A stretch of 64,000 bases of DNA from Diacronema lutheri (GCA_019448385.1 JAGTXO010000053.1:161119-225118), one strand, 5' to 3'. Positions 51,511-62,345 are shown, numbered from the stretch's first letter. The notes: generated by a model not told the origin, from the letters alone. Numbers and translations are program-made.

Positions 51511-52361
51511 ACACACATGCAGCACAGACACAATGCCAACGCTGCGGATGCTGCTCCTGCTGCTGCGGCGGCCGCTGCGCGGTGGCTGGGGCGGCGGCGG
51601 CGCACGCGGCGGCTGCGGCAACTGCGCGGCCGTCGGGACTCGGGCACCTCGGGCGGACGGCGCAGCTCGCCGTCGACGGTGCACCCTCGCACGCGCCGCA
51701 TGCCCAGTCCGGCGTGATGGGCGAGAGGGCGGGCTGCGCGGGCGGCGGAGCCGGCAGCGGTGCGGGCGGCGGAGGCAGAGGCCGGGCCGCCCCGCGACGC
51801 TTGAGCGCGTCCGCGCCCGCGGCCTCGCGCACGCGGTTGGCGATCGGGCGCGGCAGCTTCGACGCCGCGATCGCCTCGCCAAGCGTGCGGGTCTCATCCC
51901 ACAGGCGAGCGAGCGCCTCGCGCCTCAGCTTGCCAAAGCCCCCGACCGCGCGCTCGACGGCCGCAAGAGTGTCACTCGACGCGGTAGACGCAGCAGCAGT
52001 CACGCCGTCCACGCCAGCGGAGGGCGCGCCGGGCGGAAGCACGTCGTCACCGGCGGCCGCGTGCAGCCTGCGCGCGAGATCCGGCGCGCAGCGGCGATCG
52101 AGAACCTCGCCGAGCGTGCGCTCGGCAGTTCACGCCTCGAGCAGCGCTGCCGCCTTCACACGCCCAAACCCGCGCTCCGCACGCAGCCGACGCACCACGG
52201 CAGCGCAGCGAAGGGCTGCATCGGCCGACAGAGCGCGGGCGGCGGCACGCGCGCCGGCAGCGGGCTGCGAGGGCGGCGGAGCCGGCAGCGGCGCGGACGG
52301 CGAAGACAGAGGACGGGCCGCCTGAGCGAGCGTGGCGAAGAAGATAAGGTGCGGCGGCGAA

Positions 52362-52393
<32 letters not shown>

Positions 52394-52480
52394 GGGGGGG
52401 GCGCGGATGCGCGGCGCGACGCTGGTGAGCGCGGGCGGTGGGCGCGCGCGTTTGCAGGGCCTTTTAAAAGCCAATCTCGC
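51511..52480 (-). pseudogene. Unrecognised ORF with a repeated helical module
   Basis: One minus frame reads CAAVVRRLRAERGFGRVKAA, stop TGA (52130-52132), TLGEVLDRRCAPDLARRL, then TLAAVERAVGGFGKLRREAL and TLGEAIAASKLPRPIANRVR. The two halves look like diverged copies of one module (FG-[RK]-[VL]...L...TLGE). Pro-rich linkers, including one encoded across the poly(G) run. No family recognised; one nonsense codon. Confidence 0.4.
52362..52392. repeat. Poly(G) tract, 31 nt
   Basis: 31 consecutive G; encodes a proline run in the minus-strand ORF. Confidence 0.95.
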
Positions 52481-52721
52481 GCCGGGCGTGAGAGTGGATT
52501 CCTATACACGCCCTACAGAACGGAAGTCACTTTACCATTTTTTGCGAAAGTGACGAAATCCCTCCTGAACCCCAGTGAAAAGCGGCAGCCATTGCTCTGG
52601 AACGCGATTATAATAGAGAGATAACTAACGGCGCACTCGCCACCACGACGTCTGTTGGCATTGGGTCTATGCGCAGCATTGTGTGCGTAACTGCATGTTC
52701 GTGTGACACGCACGACGGATA

Positions 52722-52890
52722 CTAGGAAATTCGGTGTCTTAACGAAGACGAGAAGAACGGGACGAAGACCGCGCTCGGCCAGGCCGAGCACTAGGTGGCG
52801 CTCGACTCGCCTGGTCCGCCCAACGGGGACAGGGAGTCGGAGTGAGCTACCGCGTCGACAAGTTGATCGGGAAGCCTAGCAACGTCGAGT
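52722..52890 (+). mobile_element. Second copia leader copy, opposite strand
   Basis: Near-identical to the complement of 51311-51460 (ATTCGGTGTCTTAACGAAGA, CTCGGCCAGGCCGAGCACTA, CAAGTTGATCGGGAAGCCTA). No gag follows, so this is a truncated element pointing away from the first. Confidence 0.7.
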
Positions 52891-53899
52891 AAGCAGCGCG
52901 TGCATCCGCACGCCAAACCTGTTGGCGCGGTCGAGGCTCGGGGTTTTCGATGCTTTAGCGCACCGTACACGCCACTTGCGGGCGCGTGGGGCGGCGGCCA
53001 CGTGCGCCTGCGCACTGGGCGCCCGCCTTTGGGCGCCCGCCTTAGGTGCATTGCCCACTCTGGGCGCCCGCCGTGCGTCGCCCGTACTCAACGTCGAGAT
53101 GCCCGATGCCGAGCCGCGCGACCAGCCCGCATATTTGCGCGTCTTCTGGGGCGCGCACGGCGGCGCCGGCGCGGCAGGAGCGCGTTGGCCACCAGCTTAC
53201 GCGCTGCCCGCCGCTATGTGGGTCGCCGTCGCGCGCGCGCCGTCGGCGCTGCAGCTGCCCAGCGTCGAGTTCGCGCCGCCGCCGCAGCCGCAGCCGAAGC
53301 CGTCGCCGTCGCCTGCCGGCAAGCCGGACAGGCGCGCAGCGGCGGCGACGGCGATGCGCGACCGGGCGAGCTTACGGCAGCGGCGTGCCGCCGAGCCGGG
53401 CGTAGGCTCCGTGCGCGACGCGGCTCGCCCGCCACTCGCACCGCTCGCGACGAGCGCGCCCAACGCGCGGCGGCCCGCTGCGTGGCCGGACGAAGCTGCC
53501 GTCGTTCCGGACCGTGGCCCGCATCGGGGCGCGCCGCAGGCGGGGACTGTGCGGGCTGCGCTCAGCGCCGCCGGCCCGCCGCCGGCTTCTGCGGCGCGCG
53601 AGATGGCCGACTGGCGTGGTCGCCTCGATGTGTCTGGCGCGCGCGCGCTGCGCGGGCTGGCCCGGTGCTCGCACGACGCGCGCGCGCGCAGCTCTCAGGC
53701 GTCCGCAGCGCGCCGCGCGCTCGGGCTGCATCAAGCGGGCGCGTAATCTGCCGACGCCGACCTGCAAGACGCCGATCCCGCCGCGCACGCGCTCGCGCGC
53801 GACGCGCTCGCTCTCGCGTGCGCGCCGCACGCCCTGGGCTTGCGCGGCAGCGACGCCCAGCGCGCGCAGGCGCCTCATCCTCTAGGACCACCCCTCCCC

Positions 53900-53937
<38 letters not shown>

Positions 53938-54560
53938 CCGTCATCGCCGGCTACATGGCGCACGCGCAGCGCCACCACGCTCGAGCCCGCGAGTCCGCGC
54001 CCTCCTCGCGCGCGCGTCCTCTCGACGCAGCTGTGGGCCCTCCTCTTCCCGCCACACCTTGCCGGCGGGGGCCCTTGGCCCGGCGATCTCGCGTGGCGGG
54101 TCGGGTGGCGGCGGCCCTTCGCGGCCGAGCTAACGAGCGCGAGTCGCGCGTGGGTGCTTGACGTGCTGCTCATCCCGATCTACAGGCAATGCCCACTGGG
54201 TCCTCGGCGTTGTCAACTTTTGGCGCCGCTGCTTTGAGTACGAGCGATGCGCGCGCCGGTCAGCGCCCTGTGCCTCGCGGGAAGAGTCCGACGGCGTAGC
54301 CTGCGACTCTGCGGGCTGGGAGGACGAGATCGCCTGCTCAAGAAGCCGGCGGCTCATCCAGCAGCAGGCGAACGACAATAACTGCGGCGTGTGGATGTGC
54401 ATGTGGGCGCTCGCGGTCGCGCTCGGTCTTGGCGTCGGCCACCTCGACGTCGAGCACGAGCAGCCCATGCAGGGCGTGCGCGTGCGCATCCTGATGGAGC
54501 TCTTCTGCGGCGCGCTCCTCTCGGCGCCGTGGGCGGCGCGGCATTTAAAGGCGTGCCCAC
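52891..54560 (+). pseudogene. Ulp1-type (C48) cysteine protease, decayed
   Basis: N-terminal coding-like stretch 52922-53746 (PDAEPRDQPAYLRVFWGAHG..., Pro-rich linker), TAA, continuing SADADLQDADPAAHALARDA. The catalytic part is TVIAGYMAHAQRHHARARES, LSTQLWALLFPPHL, VLDVLLIPI, then (frame change at about 54182) GNAHWVLGVVNFWRR with the catalytic His, and IQQQANDNNCGVWMCMWALA with the Gln and catalytic Cys. This is the Ulp1/SENP order; such proteases are common in large eukaryotic DNA transposons. Stop plus frameshifts indicate a pseudogene. The poly(C) at 53901 lies between domains. Confidence 0.7.
53901..53935. repeat. Poly(C) tract, 35 nt
   Basis: 35 consecutive C within the Ulp1 pseudogene. 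Confidence 0.95.
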
Positions 54561-54639
54561 CGTATCCTTGCGCCCTCCCCAGGGGCGCGCCGTTGTGGAC
54601 GGCAAAGTTTGCAACTGACCAGCTTGTATTCTATCATAG

Positions 54640-56418
54640 TCGCTGTGGGTCCTCACCCGCCGCTCCACCATCTTCCGCTTCTCCTACTTGATCTCCCACT
54701 CGTACCTGTCGGACTCCCTGCAGGCCGCGGCTGCCTTCGACAACATCCTCGCCCGGCAGGCTACCGTCGCTCTCGGCGTCTCCCTCTCGACGGATGCCGT
54801 CGCGAGCCGCCGGCTGCCGCTCCCGATTGCGATGCATGGCACCGGCCTGCGCAAGCAGGTCGACCTCGCTCCCGCCCTGATCTGGAGCGCCGCCAGCCTT
54901 GCCCTGCCGCACCTGCTCGACACGCGCGCCGCGGACGGCTCGGTCCTGGAGGCGGGCGTCCTCGACCGGCCTGCCATCGCGGCGCGCGTCGGGCGCGACG
55001 CCTTCGCCGACATGGGCGCGCACGGGTGGCGCTCGTTCCTCGCCTCGGGCTCGCGCCTGGGGCGCGAGCTCGCCTCCACCTGGCACGCCATGCAGGCCGA
55101 GCTCGGCGGCGGGCAGGGCGACACGGAAGTGCGCGTCCTCCGCCTGCCGTCCGGCTCCGTCGCGCCCGCCGCTCCCGCCGCCGGCCGCCGGCCTAGCCTC
55201 TTGGCCGACATCACTGGCGACCGCGAGCGCTGCCGCTTCGACATGCTCAACGCTGAGCACGCCGCCATGCCGCCGGGCTCGCGCCCACGCGGCCTCTGGT
55301 TTGGTCTCGGCAAAGAGAGCGGCCTCTTCCTCGAGGCACTGCCACGAGCCTATGCCGCTTTCTCGCCGGCGGAGTGGGCCGAGGCGGTTGCGCGCTACTT
55401 GGGCCTGCCGAGCCCCGTGTGCGCGCAGCTTGCGGCGGCGGGCGCGCGCCTCGCGCGCAGCGGCAGCCAGCGCCCGATCCCGGTCGATGCGTTCGGCGAC
55501 GCGCTCGCGGCGGCACCGGGCGTCGCCCACGACCACGTCGCGAAGCGTCGCCACGACCCGGCTCTCAACCTGCTCGCCTCGCTGGCTCGCGGATACGCCG
55601 GGACCTACGCGCGGCGCGAGGACGCGGACATCTTTGGCTCCGTGCTCGCCGGCGTGCCGCCGGCCGGGCGCGCGGCCCTGCGGCGTCGGCGCGTGCCCAC
55701 CGTCGATCTCGTCGTCGTGCTCAACGGTGCGGGCTCGGCCCCTCAGCTCGTGCAGACACTGTGCGAGCTCAAGTCGATCTCGTACTGCCCCACGCGCTAC
55801 GGCCGCGCCGCTGCCAGGCCGCTGAGCGGCGGGCGGCGGCCGTCGGCGGCGAGCGGCGGCGTGCGTGCGCTCAACTCGACGAGGAGCTCTTCGGCATGCA
55901 GCCGGGCCAGGTGGGCCCGATGCAGGCGCGCCTCAACTCGTTCCCGCCGATCCGCGCGCTGGTCATCGGCTCGTTCGGCGAGTGGTCGGCCGGCCTCGCC
56001 GACCTGCTCGCCACCTTCTCGCACATGGGCGCGGACGCGTGGATGGCGCGCATGGGCGCGCCCTCGCGCGACGTCGCCCGCGCGGCCCTCGAGCGCCACA
56101 TGCGCCGCCGACCTGCTCGCCACCTTCTCGCACATGGGCGCGGACGCGTGGATGGCGCGCATGGGCGCGTCCTCGCGCGACGTCGCCCGCGCGGCCCTCG
56201 AGCGCCACATGCGCCTCCAGCTCGCCGCGTGCGTCGTGCGTGGGCACGCGCAGCTCCTGCTCGCGCGCGCGCAGATGGCGCGCGGACAGGCGCCGCCGCA
56301 CCGCTACGCGGCTCACGGCGTCCAGGCGGATGTGGACGCCTGCGGCGGTGTGGACGGCCTCTGCTTCCGGCGCGGCGACGGCGGCGGCGGCCGGCGGGGG
56401 CCGGCGAGGGGTGGCTAG
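54640..56418 (+). pseudogene. ExK-type (PD-(D/E)XK-like) mobile-element protein
   Basis: Open to about 55800: TIFRFSYLISHSYLSDSLQA, GLWFGLGKESGLFLEALPRA, LNLLASLARGYAGTYARRED, then VPTVDLVVVLNG...TLCELKSISYCPTRYG, where Asp followed by E-L-K fits a PD-(D/E)XK nuclease core. After a frame change it reads QLDEELFGMQPGQVGPM, NSFPPIRALVIGSFGEWSAG and LQLAACVVRGHAQLLLARAQ, ending ARGG-stop. I recall this tail as common in repetitive algal and dinoflagellate ORFs but cannot name the family. A 109-bp tandem duplication (about 55998-56215) breaks the frame. Likely the second protein of the same element as the Ulp1. Confidence 0.55.
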
Positions 56419-56616
56419 GCGTGTGTGGGTGTCCGCCCATGACGCGTCCTGCCACGTCCTTGCCGTCCCGGCCGTTCCCGCTGCCGGCGTGCACAGGGTT
56501 GACGCCCTGATTTCGGCCTGATGTTGCGTGCGCCCTTTCGCTCGCTCCGTTTGTCCAGCCTCGGCCCCGTGCGCGCCCCTCCTGCTGACCCGCCTGTAAG
56601 CGTCGTTAGTATTCTA
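56419..56616 (+). mobile_element. 3' end of the ExK/Ulp1 element with T1 terminus
   Basis: Follows the ARGG stop directly and ends at the complement of ACTAACGACGCTTACAGGCG. Copies at 43217-43471, and diverged at 19180-19412 and 23672-23860. Confidence 0.65.
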
Positions 56617-57086
56617 TCATAAGGTGGGTACGTGAGGTCGGCATGGTGTAAGAAAAGAGGGAAAAAATGGTATCATTGTGCGCCCAAAAAATATGAGCGA
56701 GATCTCGACAATGAGTACACGTCCCTCCGAATATCAGCTACAGAAGATTGAGAGGGAGTTTCACCGATGGGCGTCGCCGCCCTGCTCTTGGCCATTCTGG
56801 TCGGGGCGGCGCCGTGCTTCACACGCATTACGACATGGCCAGCTGGCCGCGGCGTGACAAACCTGCGCGCGCGATGGGCCTCTGCGCCGGCATGCCCCTT
56901 CCGCTGTGCCCTCGGGCAAAGCGCGTTCAATAAGTGCGCCGGTGTCAAAGCGGCGCGGCCTCATCGGTGAGGGCGCGTTCAGCGCGCGCGCGTGCACCTC
57001 GATGCGTCGACCGCTCTGACTTACGCATTCACCATCGCGCGCACTCTTGCCCTGCCGCGTCCTCGAGCAGGCCGCGACTTGTGGCC
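56617..57086 (+). other. Spacer upstream of the Crinkler-type gene
   Basis: AT-richer than its surroundings (AAGAAAAGAGGGAAAAAATG near 56650). Two short plus frames: 56692 (MSEISTMSTRPSEYQLQKIE) and 56767-56970, whose first 17 residues (MGVAALLLAILVGAAPC) look like a signal peptide. Neither can be joined convincingly to the gene downstream. Confidence 0.3.
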
Positions 57087-59430
57087 ATGCGCGCGGATGC
57101 GGACGAGATGTCGCAGCTAGACGACGGCATCGCGCGGCTCGAGGAGGAGATTGACGAGGTGGAGGGCAAGATCCGCCTGGTGCAGAGCGATATTGACGAG
57201 TTGAAGGCCGAGCTCGAAAAGGAGGGCTCGCGAATCGTTGCGATCAGCAAGGACCCGGCCGTCGTGCAGCTGCGCGACGAGAAGAACACGCTGCGCGACA
57301 AGAAGAACAAGCTGCGCGACGAGAAGAAGCTGCTTCTCGAGAAGGAAGCGCGGCTGCAGGGCGGCGCCGGCGCAACAGCCGTGAGCGCCCAGCCAGCGCG
57401 GCGCACGTGCCCGCCTAACCCTCTTCTGCTTCTCGTATGCTGCTCGATGCATCGTCTCACCACCCCGTTCCCTCCTTCCCCGCCCCCGCACGTTCGCTGC
57501 GCACTCGCTGCACGCCTCGATCGACGCGCTCGCGTACGCCGTCGCGCATGCCCTGTTCGCTCTGCGAACTCCGCGACCGTCGGCTCGCGCCCTTTGCCTT
57601 CTGCTCCAACCCGCTCCTGCCTACGCTCGGCACCCTTGCCCTCACTTTCTCCCGCCGTCCGTTTGCGACCGGCCCGTTCTCTCTGCTCGCCCTGAATCCG
57701 ATACGTTCACTGTGTGGTCCACCACGCGTCGCGCAGGGGTACTCAGCGATGACGGTGACCGCGGGCATCGAAGACACAGTGCGCGCGCGCCGCGCCTTCG
57801 CAAGTGGTCGCGATTCTCGGCTCACCGCGGTGCGGCCGCGATCGCCCGGCCCTCGGCTCACGGCGTTGCGCCCGCCATCGCCCGGCCCCCGCTTCGCGCC
57901 TTGCCCCTCCTGTCCCCGCAGGATGCCACCGCCTTTGTGCGCGTGGCTGAGGAGCGCCGCTTTGATGGCTCGGATGGAGACGTGGGCGTCCACTGCCTGC
58001 AGATGAACGGCAAGGCCGTGCCACTGCTCGGGGGCGCGCAACTGTCCAGGCGTCCTTGGTTGCTGTACGTGCGCGCTGCCGGCCGCGCGCTCTGCAACTG
58101 GATCACGCTCATCAAGAGCGACCAGAGCAAGTGCAGTATGGATTGGTACGTCGTCACGGGCACGCCGGGCACGGGCAAATCGGCCTTTGCAAACTACTTT
58201 GTGGCGCGCCAGCTCGCCGTGGGCAAGACGATCTACTTCATGTTTGGCACGCAGGGCCTGGTGCTCGAGCCGTCGGCGGGCGGGCGGCCGCCGCGCGCGA
58301 CCAGGTACGACAAAGAGTTCCTTCCTCGTTTTGAGACGTTGGTGCAGAATGCGGATGCTGAGGGCAGCTGGTGTGTCCTCGACGCCGTGCAGCCCAGCCT
58401 CTCCTGGCGCATTCCGACGCTGCTCGTGACGTCGCCGCGGGAGGAGCTCTACAAGGAGTGGCTGAAGCAGGGAAAGGGTGAACCCTACTTCATGCCGCTG
58501 CCCTCGTTTGAGGAGATCTGCGAGCTCAGCTCCGCTCTCGGGACCGGCATGGACGATGCCGCTCTCAAGGAGCGCATCAAGGTGGGAGGCTACGTCTTCC
58601 GCTACGTTGCCGATGGCAGCTGGACTATCGAACAACTGCGCCGGCGAGCTGATGAGGCGGTGGGCAATCCCACTTTGGACCGCATCAGGGATTTTGTGCG
58701 TGCAGCGAAACGTGACACCGAGACAAGCAGCAGGATTGTGCACGTCGACGTGCCGCGACACGCTACGCAGGGTTGGCGGTTCGCCTGGCCCGAGTACACG
58801 TTTGCGAGCGACTTTGTGAGCGAGCTGGTGTACACGCGCGCCCAGGAGCTGGTGGATGAAGGCACGTGGTGGGCGATGCTTAATGGCCATGGCGGATGGC
58901 CCAGGATATACAACCCGCTGCTCTTTGAGGACTTGGCGCAACGGCGGCTGTGCCGGCCTGGCGCGCAGGTGCGCATCCGTCGTGTCGCCGGCGCTGCCAC
59001 GTACGAGCCCGCCAGGTGCGAAGACGACGGTTCCTACCTTGTGACAATCTCAGCTCGTGAGCTCGAGCTTCGGAAATTCGTGACCGTTGCGGAGCTGTCA
59101 AGCCGCGACGCGACCTTGTGGATTCCTGATCGCCCCAACTTTCCCGCGGTAGACGGCGTGCTTCTCCGGGCGGACGCAGCGACTTCCTTCCTCCTGCAGT
59201 GCACGGCCACGGAGGGCCACCGGCGGGACGACTGGACGACAGGAGCGCAGATGGTGCCAGTCGTGCGCGAATTGGCTGAGCTCTGGAGAGGCAAATTTGG
59301 GGAAGCGCCCATGCGCGTGCTCTACGTGGTCCCTTACGCACTATGGCGCGACCAAAAGGTCACAGTGACGTGTCCGATCAACGTCTGCGTATACGTTTGC
59401 CGTCTGGAGGATGGTATGCCTCGCGTGTGA
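57087..59430 (+). CDS. Crinkler/RHS-type NTPase plus REase nuclease, two exons
   Basis: Spliced CDS 57087-57380 plus 57922-59430, 600 aa, ends TGA. Exon 1 encodes a heptad-rich coiled coil (LDDGIARLEEEIDEVEGKIR, LRDEKNTLRDKKNKLRDEKK). Exon 2: VRVAEERRFDG..., then a P-loop NTPase with Walker A VVTGTPGTGKSAFAN (about 175-189), CVLDAVQPS at the Walker B position, PYFMPLPSFEEICEL, VSELVYTR and LFEDLAQRRLC. It ends with the restriction-like nuclease: FPAVDGVLLRADAATSFLLQ then CTATEGHR, and VLYVVPYALW. This order is that of Crinkler-RHS effectors, in which the nuclease acts on nuclear DNA of a host or cell. No lesion seen. Host-directed effector, transposon-derived or self gene cannot be told apart here. 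Confidence 0.75.
57381..57921 (+). other. Predicted phase-0 intron (541 nt) in the Crinkler-type gene
   Basis: Donor ACAGCC|GTGAGC at 57381; acceptor TTGCCCCTCCTGTCCCCGCAG| at 57921. Joins GGAGATA to DATAFVRVAEERRFDG in frame. Confidence 0.65.
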
Positions 59431-60254
59431 ATGCAAGGCCCGCGAGTGTGCGGCCGAGGGCGAGCCAAACTTCACTGTGCCCCCGTGGTGGGGCCCGACA
59501 CGTTTCCTCGCCGGAGTGTCGGAGGGCTTGTCAGCGCACGACCGAGCGTCGGCCTCGCGCTCGCGCCCACGGGTCCAGCTCGTCTGTCATGGTGCAACCG
59601 GCCGAAGACAACGGTGGTTCTGTTGCTGGCGCGTCCTATTACGCCTCGCTCGCCCTCGGTTCCGCGCACGCGCACGCGCACGGATGCCGCCCGCGCGCGC
59701 GGGCGATCTGCATGCTGACAACGGTAGCGCCACGACGTCCAGGTCGCGCACTCCGGCGCCGACGACGTCGGCTGCAGCCCAACCGACGACCCGCGAAAAG
59801 ACAACGCGCCGCGCGCGAAATGCATCGCGTCGCCAACCTTGTCGCCGACGCGTCCCGCGGTGCTTCGCCCGTCCTCAGCCCCGCGCACGGGCACGGGAGC
59901 CGCCCACGCGGCTGACCACGCACGCCGACGATGGCAGCAGCAGGATGGTGGCGGAGGCGACACCGGTCGGTCCGCCCGCGCCCTTCGGCGCCGCGACGAC
60001 GCAGCTCTGCGGCGCATCGGCAGGCGGCGGCGCCGACGACGGCGCCGCCTCAATGCGCGCTCCGCCGGCCGTCGGTCAGTTAGCCAGCGTACGGGCCGGT
60101 GCTTCGGCCACGGGCGACGGCCGGCGCGGACTGAGGCCGCGCGCATCGCCCTTGTTCTGCACGGCGGCTGCAACGACGGCACCGAGCGCGCACGGCGAGC
60201 ACGTGGCGCTCGCCGCTACTGATCGATCGGCGGTAGCGGTGGTTGAGCGCGGCA
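59431..60254 (+). other. Unrecognised Arg/Ala-rich open region
   Basis: A plus frame (GTG 59411 to about 60250) has a Cys-rich start (VCLACECKARECAAEG) and low-complexity continuation. No family signature and no supported start. Confidence 0.25.
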
Positions 60255-60436
60255 AAGCAGCCGACGCGCGCGCCCGCCACGTTGCCGCGCAGCAGCAAGC
60301 TCGCACAGCTCGCTCGCGCACTCGCGCGTTTCATTGCATCTCGGGCAGCGCGACAAACGCCTCGTCGCGCTCGATTACCGCGCGGACGACGTCGCGGAGC
60401 AGTTCGTTCACGACGCGCGATGGGTGCATCAGGTAC
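60255..60436 (-). pseudogene. Short fragment of the Fanzor N-terminal region (copy D)
   Basis: Near-identical to 11150-11320 and 32480-32640 (minus-strand sense: LMHPSRVVNELLRDVVRAVI, ERDEAFVALPEMQ). Fragment only. Confidence 0.7.
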
Positions 60437-60437
60437 G

Positions 60438-60587
60438 GAGGCGGGTGATGAGGGCACAGGACAGATCACGCACGGCCCGTTGGCAGCCACACGCACGCCG
60501 CAGCCGAGCAAGGGCGCCCATCCGCCTCACCGCAGCGCGCCGCCGACGCGCTCTCCATGCCATGCCCGCCATCCCGAAGGCACAATG
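60438..60587 (+). repeat. Direct repeat D1, copy 1
   Basis: About 150 bp (AGGCGGGTGATGAGGGCACA... CCATGCCATGCCCGCCATCC) repeated almost exactly at 62596-62745. Confidence 0.85.
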
Positions 60588-60596
60588 GTGTCTTCA

Positions 60597-60816
60597 AGGT
60601 CTACTTTATCGATCGGCCTGGCCAGGTTTGCCGCGAGACGCTCCCTTCGCGTTCGCCCAGACTACTAACCCTAACCGCGACCGTCATCCAAGACCAACCA
60701 GGCCAAAGTCGCTCGAAATTTGAGCTAGGTGTCCCCAAGGTCTACTCTATCGATCGGCCTGGCCAGATTTGCCGCGAAACGCTCCCTTCGCGTTCGCCCA
60801 GACTACTAACCACCGA
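60597..60816 (+). repeat. Tandem repeat D2 (two units of about 140 bp)
   Basis: CTACTTTATCGATCGGCCTGGCCAG ... CGTTCGCCCAGACTACTAAC occurs at 60600-60668 and 60741-60811; the inverted third copy is at 62207-62345. The first unit continues CCCTAACCGCG, telomere-like. Confidence 0.8.
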
Positions 60817-60960
60817 GGCTGTCCGCTCGGCTGTTCTCCGCGCTTGCCTGCCGACCTCGGCACACCCGACTTGCTACACCTTTCCGTACTGGCGCTCACT
60901 CTACCTCACGGTGTGAGCCCAAGCCGGAAGGCAGCGCCCCGCCTGCGGGCCATGGGCGGC

Positions 60961-61876
60961 CTAACGAAGTAGTACAGTTTTCGATCTGCGACGATTAGCG
61001 GACGCGCGTCGTACAGTATCAAAGGCCCGCACGCTGCAGCCTACGGCGGTGTCAATGTGCGGTCGCGCGCGGCTCGGGTGGCGCGTCGGCGCGGGCGCGC
61101 GCGCCGCGCGCGCGGGCAGGGGAATGGCCGGCCCACGTTGTGCGCTCACGCCCTCTTTGAGCGCAACTGCGATCACGAGCCGCTCCTCCAGCTCTGCGCC
61201 CCTGAGCGCGCCCTCGGCGACGCCCGCGCCGGCCCCGCCATCGCCAGCGCCGACCGCCCCGGCGGTGGCCTCTCCGTCCGCGGGAGCGTCGCGAAGCAGC
61301 GCGCGCCAGCTCATGCACCCGGGCGGCACGGCGAAGAAGGACGAGTTGAGCTGCCTGCGCGCTTCCCGCTGCGCGTCGTCGGTGAGCGGTTCGAGCAGCG
61401 CCACGTTCTTGCTCCGCCCAAACCGGTAGCACCACTCCCACAACAAGTCGTTGTCGGCGCCCGGCCGCACGACCCACGCGCACAGCCTGCCTCGCGCAGC
61501 GGCGTAGCGGAAAAACTCGCGCACATGAGGGTCCGCATCCTCGTGCACGTTGACGCGGTGCGTCACCTTGAGGTGCACCGTGCTCGGCCCCCCGCCCCAC
61601 TCGTCCCACCCGTCGTGCGGCGCCAAAGAGCTGAGCGCGAGCTCGGCGAGCGCTTCGGCCGGCATGCGCGAGGCGAGCGAGCGCTCAAAGCACAGCTCGG
61701 CGAGCGGCACGGCGCGCGTGCCCTCGCAGAGCGCGAAGGTGCAGGTCGTTGCCGGCCGCAGGTTGTCGATCAGCCAGCGCGGCTTCTCCGCGCGCGGGCA
61801 CCGCTCGATACAGGCGCGCGCGGCGCGCTCGCCAGCGAGCCACGAGCGCGTCGCGGACTATCGTAGCCGCGGGCAC
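60961..61876 (-). pseudogene. Unrecognised gene G, minus-strand copy
   Basis: From 61710 the frame is open for 249 codons: PLAELCFERSLASRMPAEAL, TVHLKVTHRVNVHEDADPHV, EFFRYAAARGRLCAWVVRPG, WEWCYRFGRSKNVALLEPLT, FFAVPPGCMSWRALLRDAP. Upstream (IVRDALVARWRARRARLYRA) is in another frame because of a base difference relative to the plus-strand copy at 63580-63680. No known domain; looks like a real protein by composition. Confidence 0.5.
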
Positions 61877-61879
61877 TTA

Positions 61880-62206
61880 GCCCCTGCCACCGCCAGCCCT
61901 GCCGCCGGACAGACCGCCGAGTGCGCCGCCGCCCGCACCACGCGCGCCGCCGCCCCGCACGCCTCCGCGCCGCCGGCCGCCGCCCCCGAGCGCGCCCCCG
62001 CCCGCCGCCAGCGAACCTGTCGGCCCGCCGGCAATCCGCCCACCATCGCTCAGCCTCCCGCCCACCGACGCGCGCACCGCGGCCTCCCCCGCCACAGCCC
62101 ACCGACCCGCTTGCAAAGGCAGAGGCGGGAGCAGACAGAGCAGAGGGTTCCTGAAGCGCGAGACGGGGGACAATTGAGGGCATCTCACGATGACGACGGC
62201 CTTACT
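61880..62206. other. No recognised gene
   Basis: Gly/Ala/Pro-rich frames. 62100-62185 (CCGACCCGCTTGCAAAGGCA...GGGGACAATTGAGGGCAT) matches 7225-7310, a dispersed repeat. Confidence 0.5.
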
Positions 62207-62345
62207 TGGGAAGGGTTAGTAGTCTGGGCGAACGCGAAGGGAGCGGTTCGCGGCAAACCTGGCCAGGCCGATCGATAAAGTAGACCTTGGGGACACCTGG
62301 CTCCAATTTTGAGCGACTTTGGCTTGGTGGGTCTTGCGCGACGGT
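62207..62345 (-). repeat. D2 repeat, inverted copy
   Basis: Complement of the D2 unit, starting GGGTTAGTAGTCTGGGCGAA. Confidence 0.75.

Noticed and set aside
59411-60448. 345-codon plus-strand ORF as a real gene
   Set aside because: GTG start only, low complexity, and its end overlaps the minus-strand Fanzor fragment D.
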